Shown: positions 16,013-23,877 of the stretch, in pieces | Numbering within the stretch: position 1 is the stretch's first letter | Layout of the letters: the number at the start of each line of letters is the position of its first letter | DNA from: an uncultured Draconibacterium sp. | Lineage (GTDB): Bacteria > Bacteroidota > Bacteroidia > Bacteroidales > Prolixibacteraceae | DNA: 64,000 bases | Direction of reading: 5' to 3' | NCBI RefSeq assembly: GCF_963675065.1 | Contig: NZ_OY775906.1 | Coordinates: 660,001 to 724,000 of the forward strand | Made by a program: the position numbers and the translations under genes | The notes under the pieces: generated by a model | Told to the model about the DNA's origin: nothing | Database searches by the model: none | Seen by the model: only the letters and a program-made list of their open reading frames with translations

Positions 16013-18958
16013 CTATTTTTTTACAATCAAACTCACGTTATTTAATGCTCCATACAACACCTCCACCGGATGCAAAGCAAATTTACCTGTTCCGTCCTTT
16101 ATATGATGGCGGCACGAAGTTCCCGGAGCCGAAATGATGTAATCTTCTTTAGCCTTTCGAACTGCAGGGAAAAGCACCAACTCACCAATTTGCATTGAAA
16201 GCTCGTAATGTTCCTTTTCGTAGCCAAACGAGCCGGCCATACCACAACAGCCTGACGGAATTTCTTTCACAAAATAGTTTTTGGGCAGCGACAACATTTT
16301 TTTCGATGGTTCAGTTGAAGCTACGGCTTTTTGTTGGCAGTGTCCGTGCAGTAGAATATGTTGTTCTTCAGTAGTAAAATCTTCTTCTGTTATGTTGCCT
16401 TTTTCAATTTCAGCAGCAATAAATTCTTCAAATAGAAGTGCATTTTTTGCCAGTTTTTCAGCGGCCGGTTGCAGGTCTTTTTCAACCAATTCAGGGTATT
16501 CATCGCGGAAAGCAAGTATGGCCGAAGGCTCAATTCCAACCAGTGGTGTTTCGTCGGTGATAATGTCTTTTAACAGGTTTATATTTTCGGTGGCCACTTT
16601 TTTCGAAGTCCGCACCATCCCTTTCGACAGGAATGTTCTTCCGCTTTCTTTGGTTTGCGGAATTTTAACTTCGTAACCCAGTTTGGTTAGCAGCAGAATG
16701 GCTTTAATTCCAATATCGCTTTCGTTGTAATTGGTAAACTCATCGTTAAAAAGGTAAATTTTGCCCTTCGTTTCTTGTTCCGGTAAGGGAACTCCGTTTT
16801 CAATCCAGCGGTTTAAAGTAATTTTCGACAACGCCGGAAGAGTTCGAAAGGTTGAGAATCCGATGGCGCGTTTCATCAAGGAAGTACGCATCATAAAGTT
16901 TGAAATCGGTCGGAAAACCATAGCCAGTTTGTTTAAACGCGGCAGGTAGCCAATTAATCGCGAACGCATCGGAACGCCATGCAAATCGTAATAATTTTGC
17001 AGGAATTCGGCTTTTAGTTTGGCCATATCTACATTACTCGGGCACTCGCTTTTACAAGCCTTGCACGAGATGCAGAGACTTAAAATATCGTATATCTCCT
17101 GGTGGTCGAACAGGTTCTTTTTCTCGTTGTTGTACAGGAATTCGCGCAAGATATTGGCACGTCCGCGGGTGCTTTTGTCTTCGTCGCGGGTAGCCATAAA
17201 AGTAGGGCAGAGGGTGCCGCCAATAACTTCACTTTTGCGGCAGTCGCCCGAACCGTTACATTTTTCGATGGTTCGGAAAAAGCCTTTGTTTTTCGAGAAA
17301 TTAAAGTGTGTATCTGTTTCGGGAATAGCTTTGCCGGGAATTACGCGCAGGCTTTCGGTAATGGGTGGCGTATTTACGATTTTTTCGGGATTAAAAATGT
17401 TATCCGGGTCCCAGGCTTTTTTCACCGATTTTACCATTTCGTAGCATTGGTCGCCCAACATAAACGGAATGAATTTACCTCGTGCTCTTCCATCGCCATG
17501 CTCACCACTCATCGAGCCACGGTATTTTTTTACCAGCGCCGCCACTTCGTTCATTAAGGTTTCAAAAATCTCAACATCTTTTGGATCTTTAAAATTGATT
17601 AACGGACGAAAGTGAATTTCACCAGTGGCAATGTGGGCATAAAACACGCTGTCTAATCCCAGTTTTTTCAAAACAACTTTTATATCAGCCACGTAGTCGG
17701 GCAGGTGTTCCGGATGAACAGCGGTATCTTCAATTCCGGGAACACCTTTTCTGTCGCCCGGAATATTAGCCAGCAATCCCAATCCGGCAGTTCGCAACGA
17801 CCACACACGTTTTATTTTATCGGCACCGGTTACCAGCGGATAATGGTATCCTAATCCGGCTTCTTTTAATTCCTTTTCGAGTGCGGCAGCTGTAGTGATT
17901 AATTCTTTTTCGGTTTCGAACGAAAATTCGATCATCAGCATCGCACCGGGATCGCCTTTTACAAAAAAGCGGTTTTTGGCCTGTTCAATGTTTTGTTTAG
18001 CTGCCTGCATCACCGGATCGTCCATTAATTCGATGGCCGTTGGTTTGTATTTTAAGGCAATTAAATTAGCATGCAACGATTCTTCCAGCGTTTCAAAATG
18101 CGCACAAACCAAGCCTTTAAATTTTGGCGGCAATGGAATTATATTCAATTTTATCCGGGTAGAGAATGCCAAAGTTCCTTCAGAACCTGCCAAAAGTTTA
18201 CAAAAGTTGAATTTACCTCCACCTTTGGTATAAGGATCGGCATACATCAACTCATCGATGGCATAACCCATATTTCGACGGGTTAATTTGGGGTCAGGAA
18301 AGTTCTTCAGAATCTCATCCCGATTTTGTTTATCGGAAAGCAGATCGTTAATATTTGAGTAAATGGCTTTTTCCTGCTGATTCGGATTTCCATTTAGTTT
18401 ATCCTGGAATTCTTCTTTGCTTAATTCTTTGAATGTTGTTTCAGAGCCGTCGCTCAAAATGGTATCAATTTCCAATACGTGCTGGCGCACACTACCATAA
18501 ACCAGCGAATGCAGACCACACGAATTATTTCCCAGCATACCGCCAATAACACAGCGGTTGGCTGTGGATGTTTCCGGACCAAACTGCATACCGTGTTCTA
18601 CTAAAAACAGGTTTAATTCTGCCAATACAACACCGGGTTCAACAATCACATAGTTTTGGTCTTTGTTGAATTCTACAATCTTATTCATGTATTTCGAAAC
18701 GTCGACAACAATTCCGTTTCCAACTACCTGTCCCGCCAGCGAAGTACCTGCCCCACGGGGAATAATACTGGTATTATTCTCGCGTGCAAAGGCGATGATC
18801 TTTTTTATATCATCCTTATTTTTAGGCTTGGTAACGGCCAGCGGCATTTCTTTGTACTGCGATGCATCGGTTGAATAAAGCACCCGCTGAACGTTATCAA
18901 AAAAAAGATCGCCCTCGAGTTGGGTTTTTAGTTGGTTGAATTTATTTGTAGTTGTCAT
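16013..18958 (-). CDS. FAD-binding oxidase fused to Fe-S (CCG-domain) subunit, D-lactate/2-hydroxyacid dehydrogenase type
   Basis: A 981-residue fusion. N-terminal FAD_binding_4 domain (about 40-270) with IIPRGAGTSLAGQVVGNG and NNSCGLHSLVYGSV, then an FAD-oxidase C domain to about 545 (HIATGEIHFRPL, SGEHGDGRARG). Two 4Fe-4S motifs follow: CNGSGDCRK...CP (about 563-583) and CISCKACKSECP (about 628-639). The C-terminus carries paired CCG-type motifs including HGHCQQKA and SGCCGMAGSFG (about 900-910), as in GlpC/GlcF. The architecture is that of YdiJ/Dld-II-type enzymes that oxidise D-lactate, D-2-hydroxyglutarate or a related hydroxyacid and pass electrons towards quinone or ferredoxin. The substrate cannot be fixed from sequence. 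It is monocistronic. Confidence 0.88.
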   Translation of the reverse strand: MTTTNKFNQLKTQLEGDLFFDNVQRVLYSTDASQYKEMPLAVTKPKNKDDIKKIIAFARENNTSIIPRGAGTSLAGQVVGNGIVVDVSKYMNKIVEFNKDQNYVIVEPGVVLAELNLFLVEHGMQFGPETSTANRCVIGGMLGNNSCGLHSLVYGSVRQHVLEIDTILSDGSETTFKELSKEEFQDKLNGNPNQQEKAIYSNINDLLSDKQNRDEILKNFPDPKLTRRNMGYAIDELMYADPYTKGGGKFNFCKLLAGSEGTLAFSTRIKLNIIPLPPKFKGLVCAHFETLEESLHANLIALKYKPTAIELMDDPVMQAAKQNIEQAKNRFFVKGDPGAMLMIEFSFETEKELITTAAALEKELKEAGLGYHYPLVTGADKIKRVWSLRTAGLGLLANIPGDRKGVPGIEDTAVHPEHLPDYVADIKVVLKKLGLDSVFYAHIATGEIHFRPLINFKDPKDVEIFETLMNEVAALVKKYRGSMSGEHGDGRARGKFIPFMLGDQCYEMVKSVKKAWDPDNIFNPEKIVNTPPITESLRVIPGKAIPETDTHFNFSKNKGFFRTIEKCNGSGDCRKSEVIGGTLCPTFMATRDEDKSTRGRANILREFLYNNEKKNLFDHQEIYDILSLCISCKACKSECPSNVDMAKLKAEFLQNYYDLHGVPMRSRLIGYLPRLNKLAMVFRPISNFMMRTSLMKRAIGFSTFRTLPALSKITLNRWIENGVPLPEQETKGKIYLFNDEFTNYNESDIGIKAILLLTKLGYEVKIPQTKESGRTFLSKGMVRTSKKVATENINLLKDIITDETPLVGIEPSAILAFRDEYPELVEKDLQPAAEKLAKNALLFEEFIAAEIEKGNITEEDFTTEEQHILLHGHCQQKAVASTEPSKKMLSLPKNYFVKEIPSGCCGMAGSFGYEKEHYELSMQIGELVLFPAVRKAKEDYIISAPGTSCRHHIKDGTGKFALHPVEVLYGALNNVSLIVKK

Positions 18959-18974
18959 AGTAGTTCGAAAAGCA

Positions 18975-18982
18975 CAAATTTA
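18975..18982 (-). promoter_or_regulatory. -7 promoter element for the FAD/Fe-S dehydrogenase
   Basis: TAAATTTG on the minus strand matches TAnnTTTG exactly, 16 nt before the ATG at 18958. Confidence 0.45.
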
Positions 18983-19053
18983 GTAATAATTTGTAATTTG
19001 TCATACAAATTATGGTGTGATATCAGTTTTCTGTTTAGTTCATATATTTTCAA

Positions 19054-20106
19054 TTAAACGGCGTTGAAATCAAGTAATATTTTTATGTTTTTAGCCGGAT
19101 CTTTCTTTAAAATTTCAAATCCTTTTTGGGTTTCAGATCCGTGTAATATTTTTGATATCAGTGCTTCCGGTTTTAGTCGATTGTTTTTCAGGTGTTCAAT
19201 GGCTTCGGCAAATTCGCCATGGCTAACGCGCGAAGTTACAATGGTTCCTTCTTTCCAGATCAGTTCACGAAATACAACCGGTGTTGGTTCGGCTGCCAAT
19301 CCCAGCACGCAAACTTTTCCACCACCAACAATCGAACGAATGCAACCTGTTATTGGATTTACACCATCCTCAATTTCTTCAGGGTGCCCAACCGCTTCAA
19401 AAGCTATATCAACGCCTTTTCCGTTGGTTTCATTTTTTATGCGTTCTACAGGATCTTCTTTTTTTGCATTTATTGGAATCACATTGTCGTAATATTTTGG
19501 CCCGATTGCCAACCGTTCATCAAGAATATCAATCATAAAAACCGTATTGTCGGTAACGGTACGAACGGCCTGCAAAATACACAGGCCAATTTTGCCCGAT
19601 CCCCAGATAACAATGCTGTCGTTTTCCTGAACGTTTGCGCGGTTTTTGGCATGACAACCAATACTTAAAACTTCAACCAGTGCCACGTGTTCGTCGGGTA
19701 TATTTGCAGGCACTTTGTATAACATCGAGGGAGGCAGCGAAACGTATTCGCAAAAACCGCCGTCCATATCAATGCCGATTAGTTTTAGGCTGGTACATGC
19801 CGGGAAATGGCCTTTTAAACAAGCGGGGCATTTACCGCACCAGATAATAGGGTCGGGGGCAACTTTATAGCCAACTTCCCAGCCGGTAACTCCTTCGCCC
19901 ACTTCGGCAACAACTCCGCCAAATTCGTGTCCCATAATTAGCGGAAGTGTTGTGCGCGGATGGAATTCGCCGGTGTGAATGTGCTGATCGCTGCCGCATA
20001 TACAGCCAAAGTTTACTTTTATTAAAACTTCATTCGGTTTGCAGACCGGTTTTTCAATAGTTTTCCATTCAACCTGGTTATATTTTGTAAGAACTGCTGC
20101 TTTCAT
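19054..20106 (-). CDS. Zinc-dependent medium-chain alcohol dehydrogenase (threonine/sorbitol dehydrogenase-like)
   Basis: A 350-residue cytosolic MDR enzyme. The catalytic zinc ligands appear as CGSDQHIHTG and GHEFGG (about 37-67), the structural zinc site as CGKCPACLKGHFPAC (about 94-108), and the NAD(P) fold begins VIWGSGKIGLCILQAV (about 170). The family oxidises secondary alcohols, polyols or L-threonine with NAD(P); which of these applies is not decidable. A Bacteroidota -7 element lies 21-28 nt upstream. It lies between the 2-hydroxyacid dehydrogenase and the DUF6588 gene without clear operon partners. Confidence 0.85.
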   Translation of the reverse strand: MKAAVLTKYNQVEWKTIEKPVCKPNEVLIKVNFGCICGSDQHIHTGEFHPRTTLPLIMGHEFGGVVAEVGEGVTGWEVGYKVAPDPIIWCGKCPACLKGHFPACTSLKLIGIDMDGGFCEYVSLPPSMLYKVPANIPDEHVALVEVLSIGCHAKNRANVQENDSIVIWGSGKIGLCILQAVRTVTDNTVFMIDILDERLAIGPKYYDNVIPINAKKEDPVERIKNETNGKGVDIAFEAVGHPEEIEDGVNPITGCIRSIVGGGKVCVLGLAAEPTPVVFRELIWKEGTIVTSRVSHGEFAEAIEHLKNNRLKPEALISKILHGSETQKGFEILKKDPAKNIKILLDFNAV

Positions 20107-20126
20107 ACTGATCGGTTTTATGGTTT

Positions 20127-20134
20127 CAAAGATA
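20127..20134 (-). promoter_or_regulatory. -7 promoter element for the zinc alcohol dehydrogenase
   Basis: TATCTTTG on the minus strand matches TAnnTTTG exactly, about 20 nt before the ATG at 20106. Confidence 0.5.
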
Positions 20135-20357
20135 AAGGAAAATGTAAAGATAGCGTGAGAAGGACTTTTCGTTTATAACTAAAGCTTTGTATCATTTTTA
20201 AGTCGAACTCAGGTAAAAAAAGAAGACAAATTGATACGATTTAGTGAAATTCTGTGTTTATACTATAACCAGGTATTTAGGTTTAGCAATTTTTTGTTTA
20301 CTTGCATATATCTGGTTAAATATTGATTTACAAACTCATTAATCTATATCAATTGTT

Positions 20358-21443
20358 ATGAAAAAAATCTTTCTTGTTGCATTGATAGTGCTGGCAGGCT
20401 TTAAATTCTCTAAAGCCCAATCGGATGTGGCAGATATGTTACGTTTTGGATTGCATGATGCCAATTTGTTGATTGAAGCCTACGTAGAACCTTATGCGAA
20501 AGGCCTTGGGGTAGGGATGAATAATTCGTGGTACTATACGGCCGAAACACACAAACTGTGGGGATTCGACCTGGCTTTTTCGGTTAGTGCGTTTAAAGTG
20601 CCAGGGTCGGATAAAACCTTCGATGTAAATGAACTGGGGTTGCAATATGTGTATGCACAAAACGGTCAGAGCATAGCATCTACCGCCGCCGGTAGTGGCG
20701 AGGGGGTAAGTTTGTATTACGATGCAGAGATCAATGGGCAGACTATTCCTATCGAATATTTTTCTACTCCCGGAGGTAGTGGTGTTGACGTTGTTCCGGT
20801 TCCGATTATTCAAGCCACATTCGGTTTGTTGCCTAATACCGATGTAATATTACGTTATGTGCCTAAAGTAAAGTTTGAGATTGATAACGAAGACGCAGAG
20901 GCTGGTCTTTGGGGGCTGGGTTTTAAGCATAATATTCGCGAGTCGTTGCCGGTTATTAAACATTTACCAATGGATATTGCCCTTTTTGGTGCGTATTCGA
21001 ATATAAGTGGTGAGTCAGGAATTGATTTTGATTATACGGTTTACGGTGTTCCAAATCCTGCAGGATATGTACAGGATCCGAATCAAAAAGGAGAATTTGC
21101 TACCAAAAACATGAAGTATGGGGTAATCGTTTCTAAAAAGCTTGCTGTAATTACATTTTTCGGCTCAGTTACCGGTAACTCCAGTAAAACCACATTTGAT
21201 ATTTTGGGAAAATACCCGGTTCCGGATCCGTCGAAGTTGGGTTCAAATATTACGAACATTGATGATTTATTAGTTAATGCCATGACTGAGGAAGAAGACC
21301 CGATTACTTTAAAGTATAAAGATAATTACATAGGAATAGATGCAGGCTTTCGATTGAAGTTAGCATTTTTCAGCCTGTTTGGTTCCATTAGTAAAGCCAA
21401 CTATGTAAGTTATAATGGAGGTATTAGTTTTGGAATCCGCTAG
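20358..21443 (+). CDS. Outer-membrane DUF6588-family protein
   Basis: A 361-residue protein with a signal peptide ending in SKAQ (about residue 21). The mature sequence starts DVADMLRFGLHDANLLIEAYVEPYAKGLG, the characteristic opening of DUF6588 proteins, and then alternates amphipathic strands with glycine-rich turns, ending NYVSYNGGISFGIR with a C-terminal Arg/aromatic pattern. This predicts an outer-membrane beta barrel. The family has no assigned function. The gene stands alone, followed by a strong GC-rich terminator. Confidence 0.75.
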   Translation: MKKIFLVALIVLAGFKFSKAQSDVADMLRFGLHDANLLIEAYVEPYAKGLGVGMNNSWYYTAETHKLWGFDLAFSVSAFKVPGSDKTFDVNELGLQYVYAQNGQSIASTAAGSGEGVSLYYDAEINGQTIPIEYFSTPGGSGVDVVPVPIIQATFGLLPNTDVILRYVPKVKFEIDNEDAEAGLWGLGFKHNIRESLPVIKHLPMDIALFGAYSNISGESGIDFDYTVYGVPNPAGYVQDPNQKGEFATKNMKYGVIVSKKLAVITFFGSVTGNSSKTTFDILGKYPVPDPSKLGSNITNIDDLLVNAMTEEEDPITLKYKDNYIGIDAGFRLKLAFFSLFGSISKANYVSYNGGISFGIR

Positions 21444-21474
21444 AGAAACAATTATTTGTTATAATATAAGTTGA

Positions 21475-21503
21475 GGGGCGCCTATAAAGGGCGCCCTTTT
21501 TTT
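21475..21503 (+). terminator. Terminator of the DUF6588 gene
   Basis: GGGCGCC-TATAAA-GGCGCCC followed by seven T residues is a textbook intrinsic terminator about 32 nt after the stop codon. Confidence 0.88.
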
Positions 21504-21621
21504 ATCGAAGAGAGAAGCAGCAACAGTTTATCAAAAGATTCTGAAAACATTGAAATTACTAATTGCGATTATCTTATAAAGAACAACTCTCTTTTGCAAC
21601 ACTTATTGTTTGATTACCGGC

Positions 21622-22749
21622 TTACCGGTATCGCCTGAAAAAGCTGTTCAGTTCGTTGGTTAATTGTTCGTATATCGGCCTTGTAAACTCAATAAACAAA
21701 TCCTGATGTGGAGGCAAGGGAACAACTTTTTGTTGAGTGAGTGCATACTGTGCATCGCTTAAAGCTTCTTCGTCGCCGGCAAAAATGGCATATTGGTTTA
21801 CCCAGGTAAAAGAGCCGGGAATAAGGTTGTCGCGCAACAACTTATCGTTTTGAAAATCTACAATACGGTAATTCAGGCGACCTCCCGAAATTACCTCATC
21901 GGTATACGTTTTTAGTTTTGCATGGTAGGTTTTATTTACAAAAGTAGTATCGGTAAGCGGAATTTTTACCTTTTTGGTAAGGCTCTCTTCTTTTTCACTG
22001 CGTACCAGGTTACCCACCGAAAAATCGTAAAATTCCATGCGAACAACAAAATCCGGATTTAACTCAAAGTTTTCTGCCTGTTTAGGCGAAAAGAAGTTTA
22101 CAAAACCATGCGACGGGAATTGGTTATTCACGTATTCAAACACCTGGTTGTAAAAAAACTCGGAACTGAGTTCGTAGGTTTTTGTTCTCACTGTAACTGC
22201 CTCAACAACTACATTTACGGTTGCCAGTTCTTTGGCAATGGCCATTTTCTCCTGTGTGTCTTTATAGCCCGGAATCCACTGGTCAGCTCTTTCAAAATGA
22301 CTGTAGGCAGTTCGTGCACTTTCGCGCGATTCCTGTTCTATAAAATGCAATCCGGCCTGGTAGCGGTCTTCGGCAGCTTTTTCGTAGGCCATATTTAATT
22401 CCGAAGTGTATGTCTTTGGATTGGGAAATATTTTGCGCGCCGCCGGAGTACTTCTTATCTGGTCGCTCATTCCATTTACACGCTTCATTATCGAGATGGC
22501 ACGTTCCCATTTAAACGCTTCGTTAGATGTCAAAGTCAGATCAATTTCTTCCTGCGACCACTCCATGGCCATAGGGTAGCCTTCCTCTAATACTTCTAAA
22601 GCTTTATCGTTGGTTGGGTTTGACTTTAAACGCTCAACTGCTTTCGAAATGGCCTGGTAATAATCGCCGCGTTGCAGTGCTTTTTTGCCCGATGAACATG
22701 AAAATAATACGAGTGGGAGAAGTAGTAATAAAAGGTAAGGTTTTTTCAT
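21622..22749 (-). CDS. TPR-like lipoprotein of unknown function
   Basis: A 375-residue protein with lipoprotein signal peptide MKKPYLLLLLLPLVLFSCSS (Cys18 acylated). The N-terminal half is helical with TPR-like units (KKALQRGDYYQAISKAVERL, YEKAAEDRYQAGLHFIEQ, ARTAYSHFERADQWIPGYKD); the C-terminal half (about 190-340) is beta-rich and ends in VVPLPPHQDLFIEFTRPIYEQL. Relatives occur widely in Bacteroidota as uncharacterised outer-membrane lipoproteins. A -7 element precedes it and a palindromic repeat lies upstream. The function is unknown. Confidence 0.7.
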   Translation of the reverse strand: MKKPYLLLLLLPLVLFSCSSGKKALQRGDYYQAISKAVERLKSNPTNDKALEVLEEGYPMAMEWSQEEIDLTLTSNEAFKWERAISIMKRVNGMSDQIRSTPAARKIFPNPKTYTSELNMAYEKAAEDRYQAGLHFIEQESRESARTAYSHFERADQWIPGYKDTQEKMAIAKELATVNVVVEAVTVRTKTYELSSEFFYNQVFEYVNNQFPSHGFVNFFSPKQAENFELNPDFVVRMEFYDFSVGNLVRSEKEESLTKKVKIPLTDTTFVNKTYHAKLKTYTDEVISGGRLNYRIVDFQNDKLLRDNLIPGSFTWVNQYAIFAGDEEALSDAQYALTQQKVVPLPPHQDLFIEFTRPIYEQLTNELNSFFRRYR

Positions 22750-22775
22750 TTTAATATAAAAACGGTTTGCTTGGG

Positions 22776-22783
22776 CAAATATA
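22776..22783 (-). promoter_or_regulatory. -7 promoter element for the TPR-like lipoprotein
   Basis: TATATTTG on the minus strand matches TAnnTTTG exactly, 26 nt before the ATG at 22749. Confidence 0.5.
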
Positions 22784-22799
22784 GGATTTTAACTAAACA

Positions 22800-22869
22800 G
22801 AACGCTGATGACGCAGATTAATGTGATTCTCGCAGGTAAATTTCAGCGAAATCAATGTCATCAGTGTTC
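22800..22869. repeat. Imperfect palindromic intergenic repeat
   Basis: Arms GAACGCTGATGACGCAGATT (22799-22818) and ATCAATGTCATCAGTGTTC (22851-22869) are inverted copies with a few mismatches around a 32-bp spacer. The same vocabulary (ACGCAGATT..CGCAGA) recurs at 52533-52561. It looks like a small dispersed extragenic element. Confidence 0.5.
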
Positions 22870-22895
22870 AAAGTTTTCAAAAACGACAAGATTAT

Positions 22896-23663
22896 CTAGA
22901 GATATAACAACCTACCCAATTCGCCCATGGCTTCGGTGGCCTTCATTTCCAGGAAGATATCAGTAACCGTATCGGTGAAATGCGATGGTTTTATATTAAT
23001 CTCGATGATTTTTGCGCCATTCTTTTTAGCCACCACCGGGATTTCGGCAGCCGGTAAAACTTCGGCGTTTGTACCAATTATCAGAAGGACATCGGCTTTT
23101 GCGGCTTCTTCGAACGAACGTTTTTTTGCAAATGCCGGAATGGGTTCGTTAAAGAAAACCATATCGGGTTTTAAAATGCCTTTACAAACAAAACAAGTGG
23201 GAGGGAGGTAATTCAGGTCGGCAAAACTCATGTCGTATTCCGAGCTGCATTCGGTACAAATTAACTGTTTGTATGTGCCGTGAAGTTCGTAAACATACTT
23301 ACTGCCGGCTTTTTGATGAAGATGATCGATGTTTTGTGTGATAACAGTTTCAACAAAACTGCGCTCTTCCATTTTTGCCAGCATAATATGCGCAATATTC
23401 GGTTCGGCATCCCCCAAACTGTCGTAAAATATCTCCTTTATTTTTTTCCACGATTGAAGTGGTTTTTTCTGAAAATATTCAATTTCAAGAAAAATAGGGT
23501 GAGTGGTATTCCAAAGTCCATTTTCGCCCCGGAAAGGCGGGATTCCACTTTCAACAGAAATCCCTGCACCGGTAAACGCCACGGCATATCTCGATTTTCG
23601 GATAAGGTGTGAAGCCTGCCATAGTTTATCGACCAGTGATTTTGTTAGTTTAGTAGAACTCAT
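22896..23663 (-). CDS. cobB: Sir2-family NAD-dependent protein deacylase
   Basis: A 255-residue cytosolic sirtuin. The NAD-binding GAGISVESGIPPFRG motif (about 32-46), the TQNIDHLHQ motif (about 115-123) with catalytic His in ELHGT, and a zinc ribbon with CTEC...CFVC (about 142-168) are intact; VFFNEPIP and GTNAEVLPA complete the fold. It removes acetyl or other acyl groups from lysines using NAD+. Its closest functional context is striking: it lies just beyond a GNAT-fused acyl-CoA synthetase and 4.7 kb from acs, the classical substrate of bacterial CobB. It is probably transcribed alone or with the neighbouring gene (214-nt gap). The cobB symbol is a functional inference. Confidence 0.88.
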   Translation of the reverse strand: MSSTKLTKSLVDKLWQASHLIRKSRYAVAFTGAGISVESGIPPFRGENGLWNTTHPIFLEIEYFQKKPLQSWKKIKEIFYDSLGDAEPNIAHIMLAKMEERSFVETVITQNIDHLHQKAGSKYVYELHGTYKQLICTECSSEYDMSFADLNYLPPTCFVCKGILKPDMVFFNEPIPAFAKKRSFEEAAKADVLLIIGTNAEVLPAAEIPVVAKKNGAKIIEINIKPSHFTDTVTDIFLEMKATEAMGELGRLLYL

Positions 23664-23877
23664 AGAATTTAATCCGTACTATTCATTCAAATACCCAATT
23701 CTTTCTAAACGACGTAAGTTTCGTACCCATTTTTTGAGTTTCAAAAAATGGACTCAACTAAGTCGGGATTAACCCGGACAACATGACTATAAATATAATC
23801 AAATGAATTATCCGTGTTAAAACTCCCGGAAACGTTGTTGTTTACCGGGAGATAACAATATTTATACGAAAAGGTTT

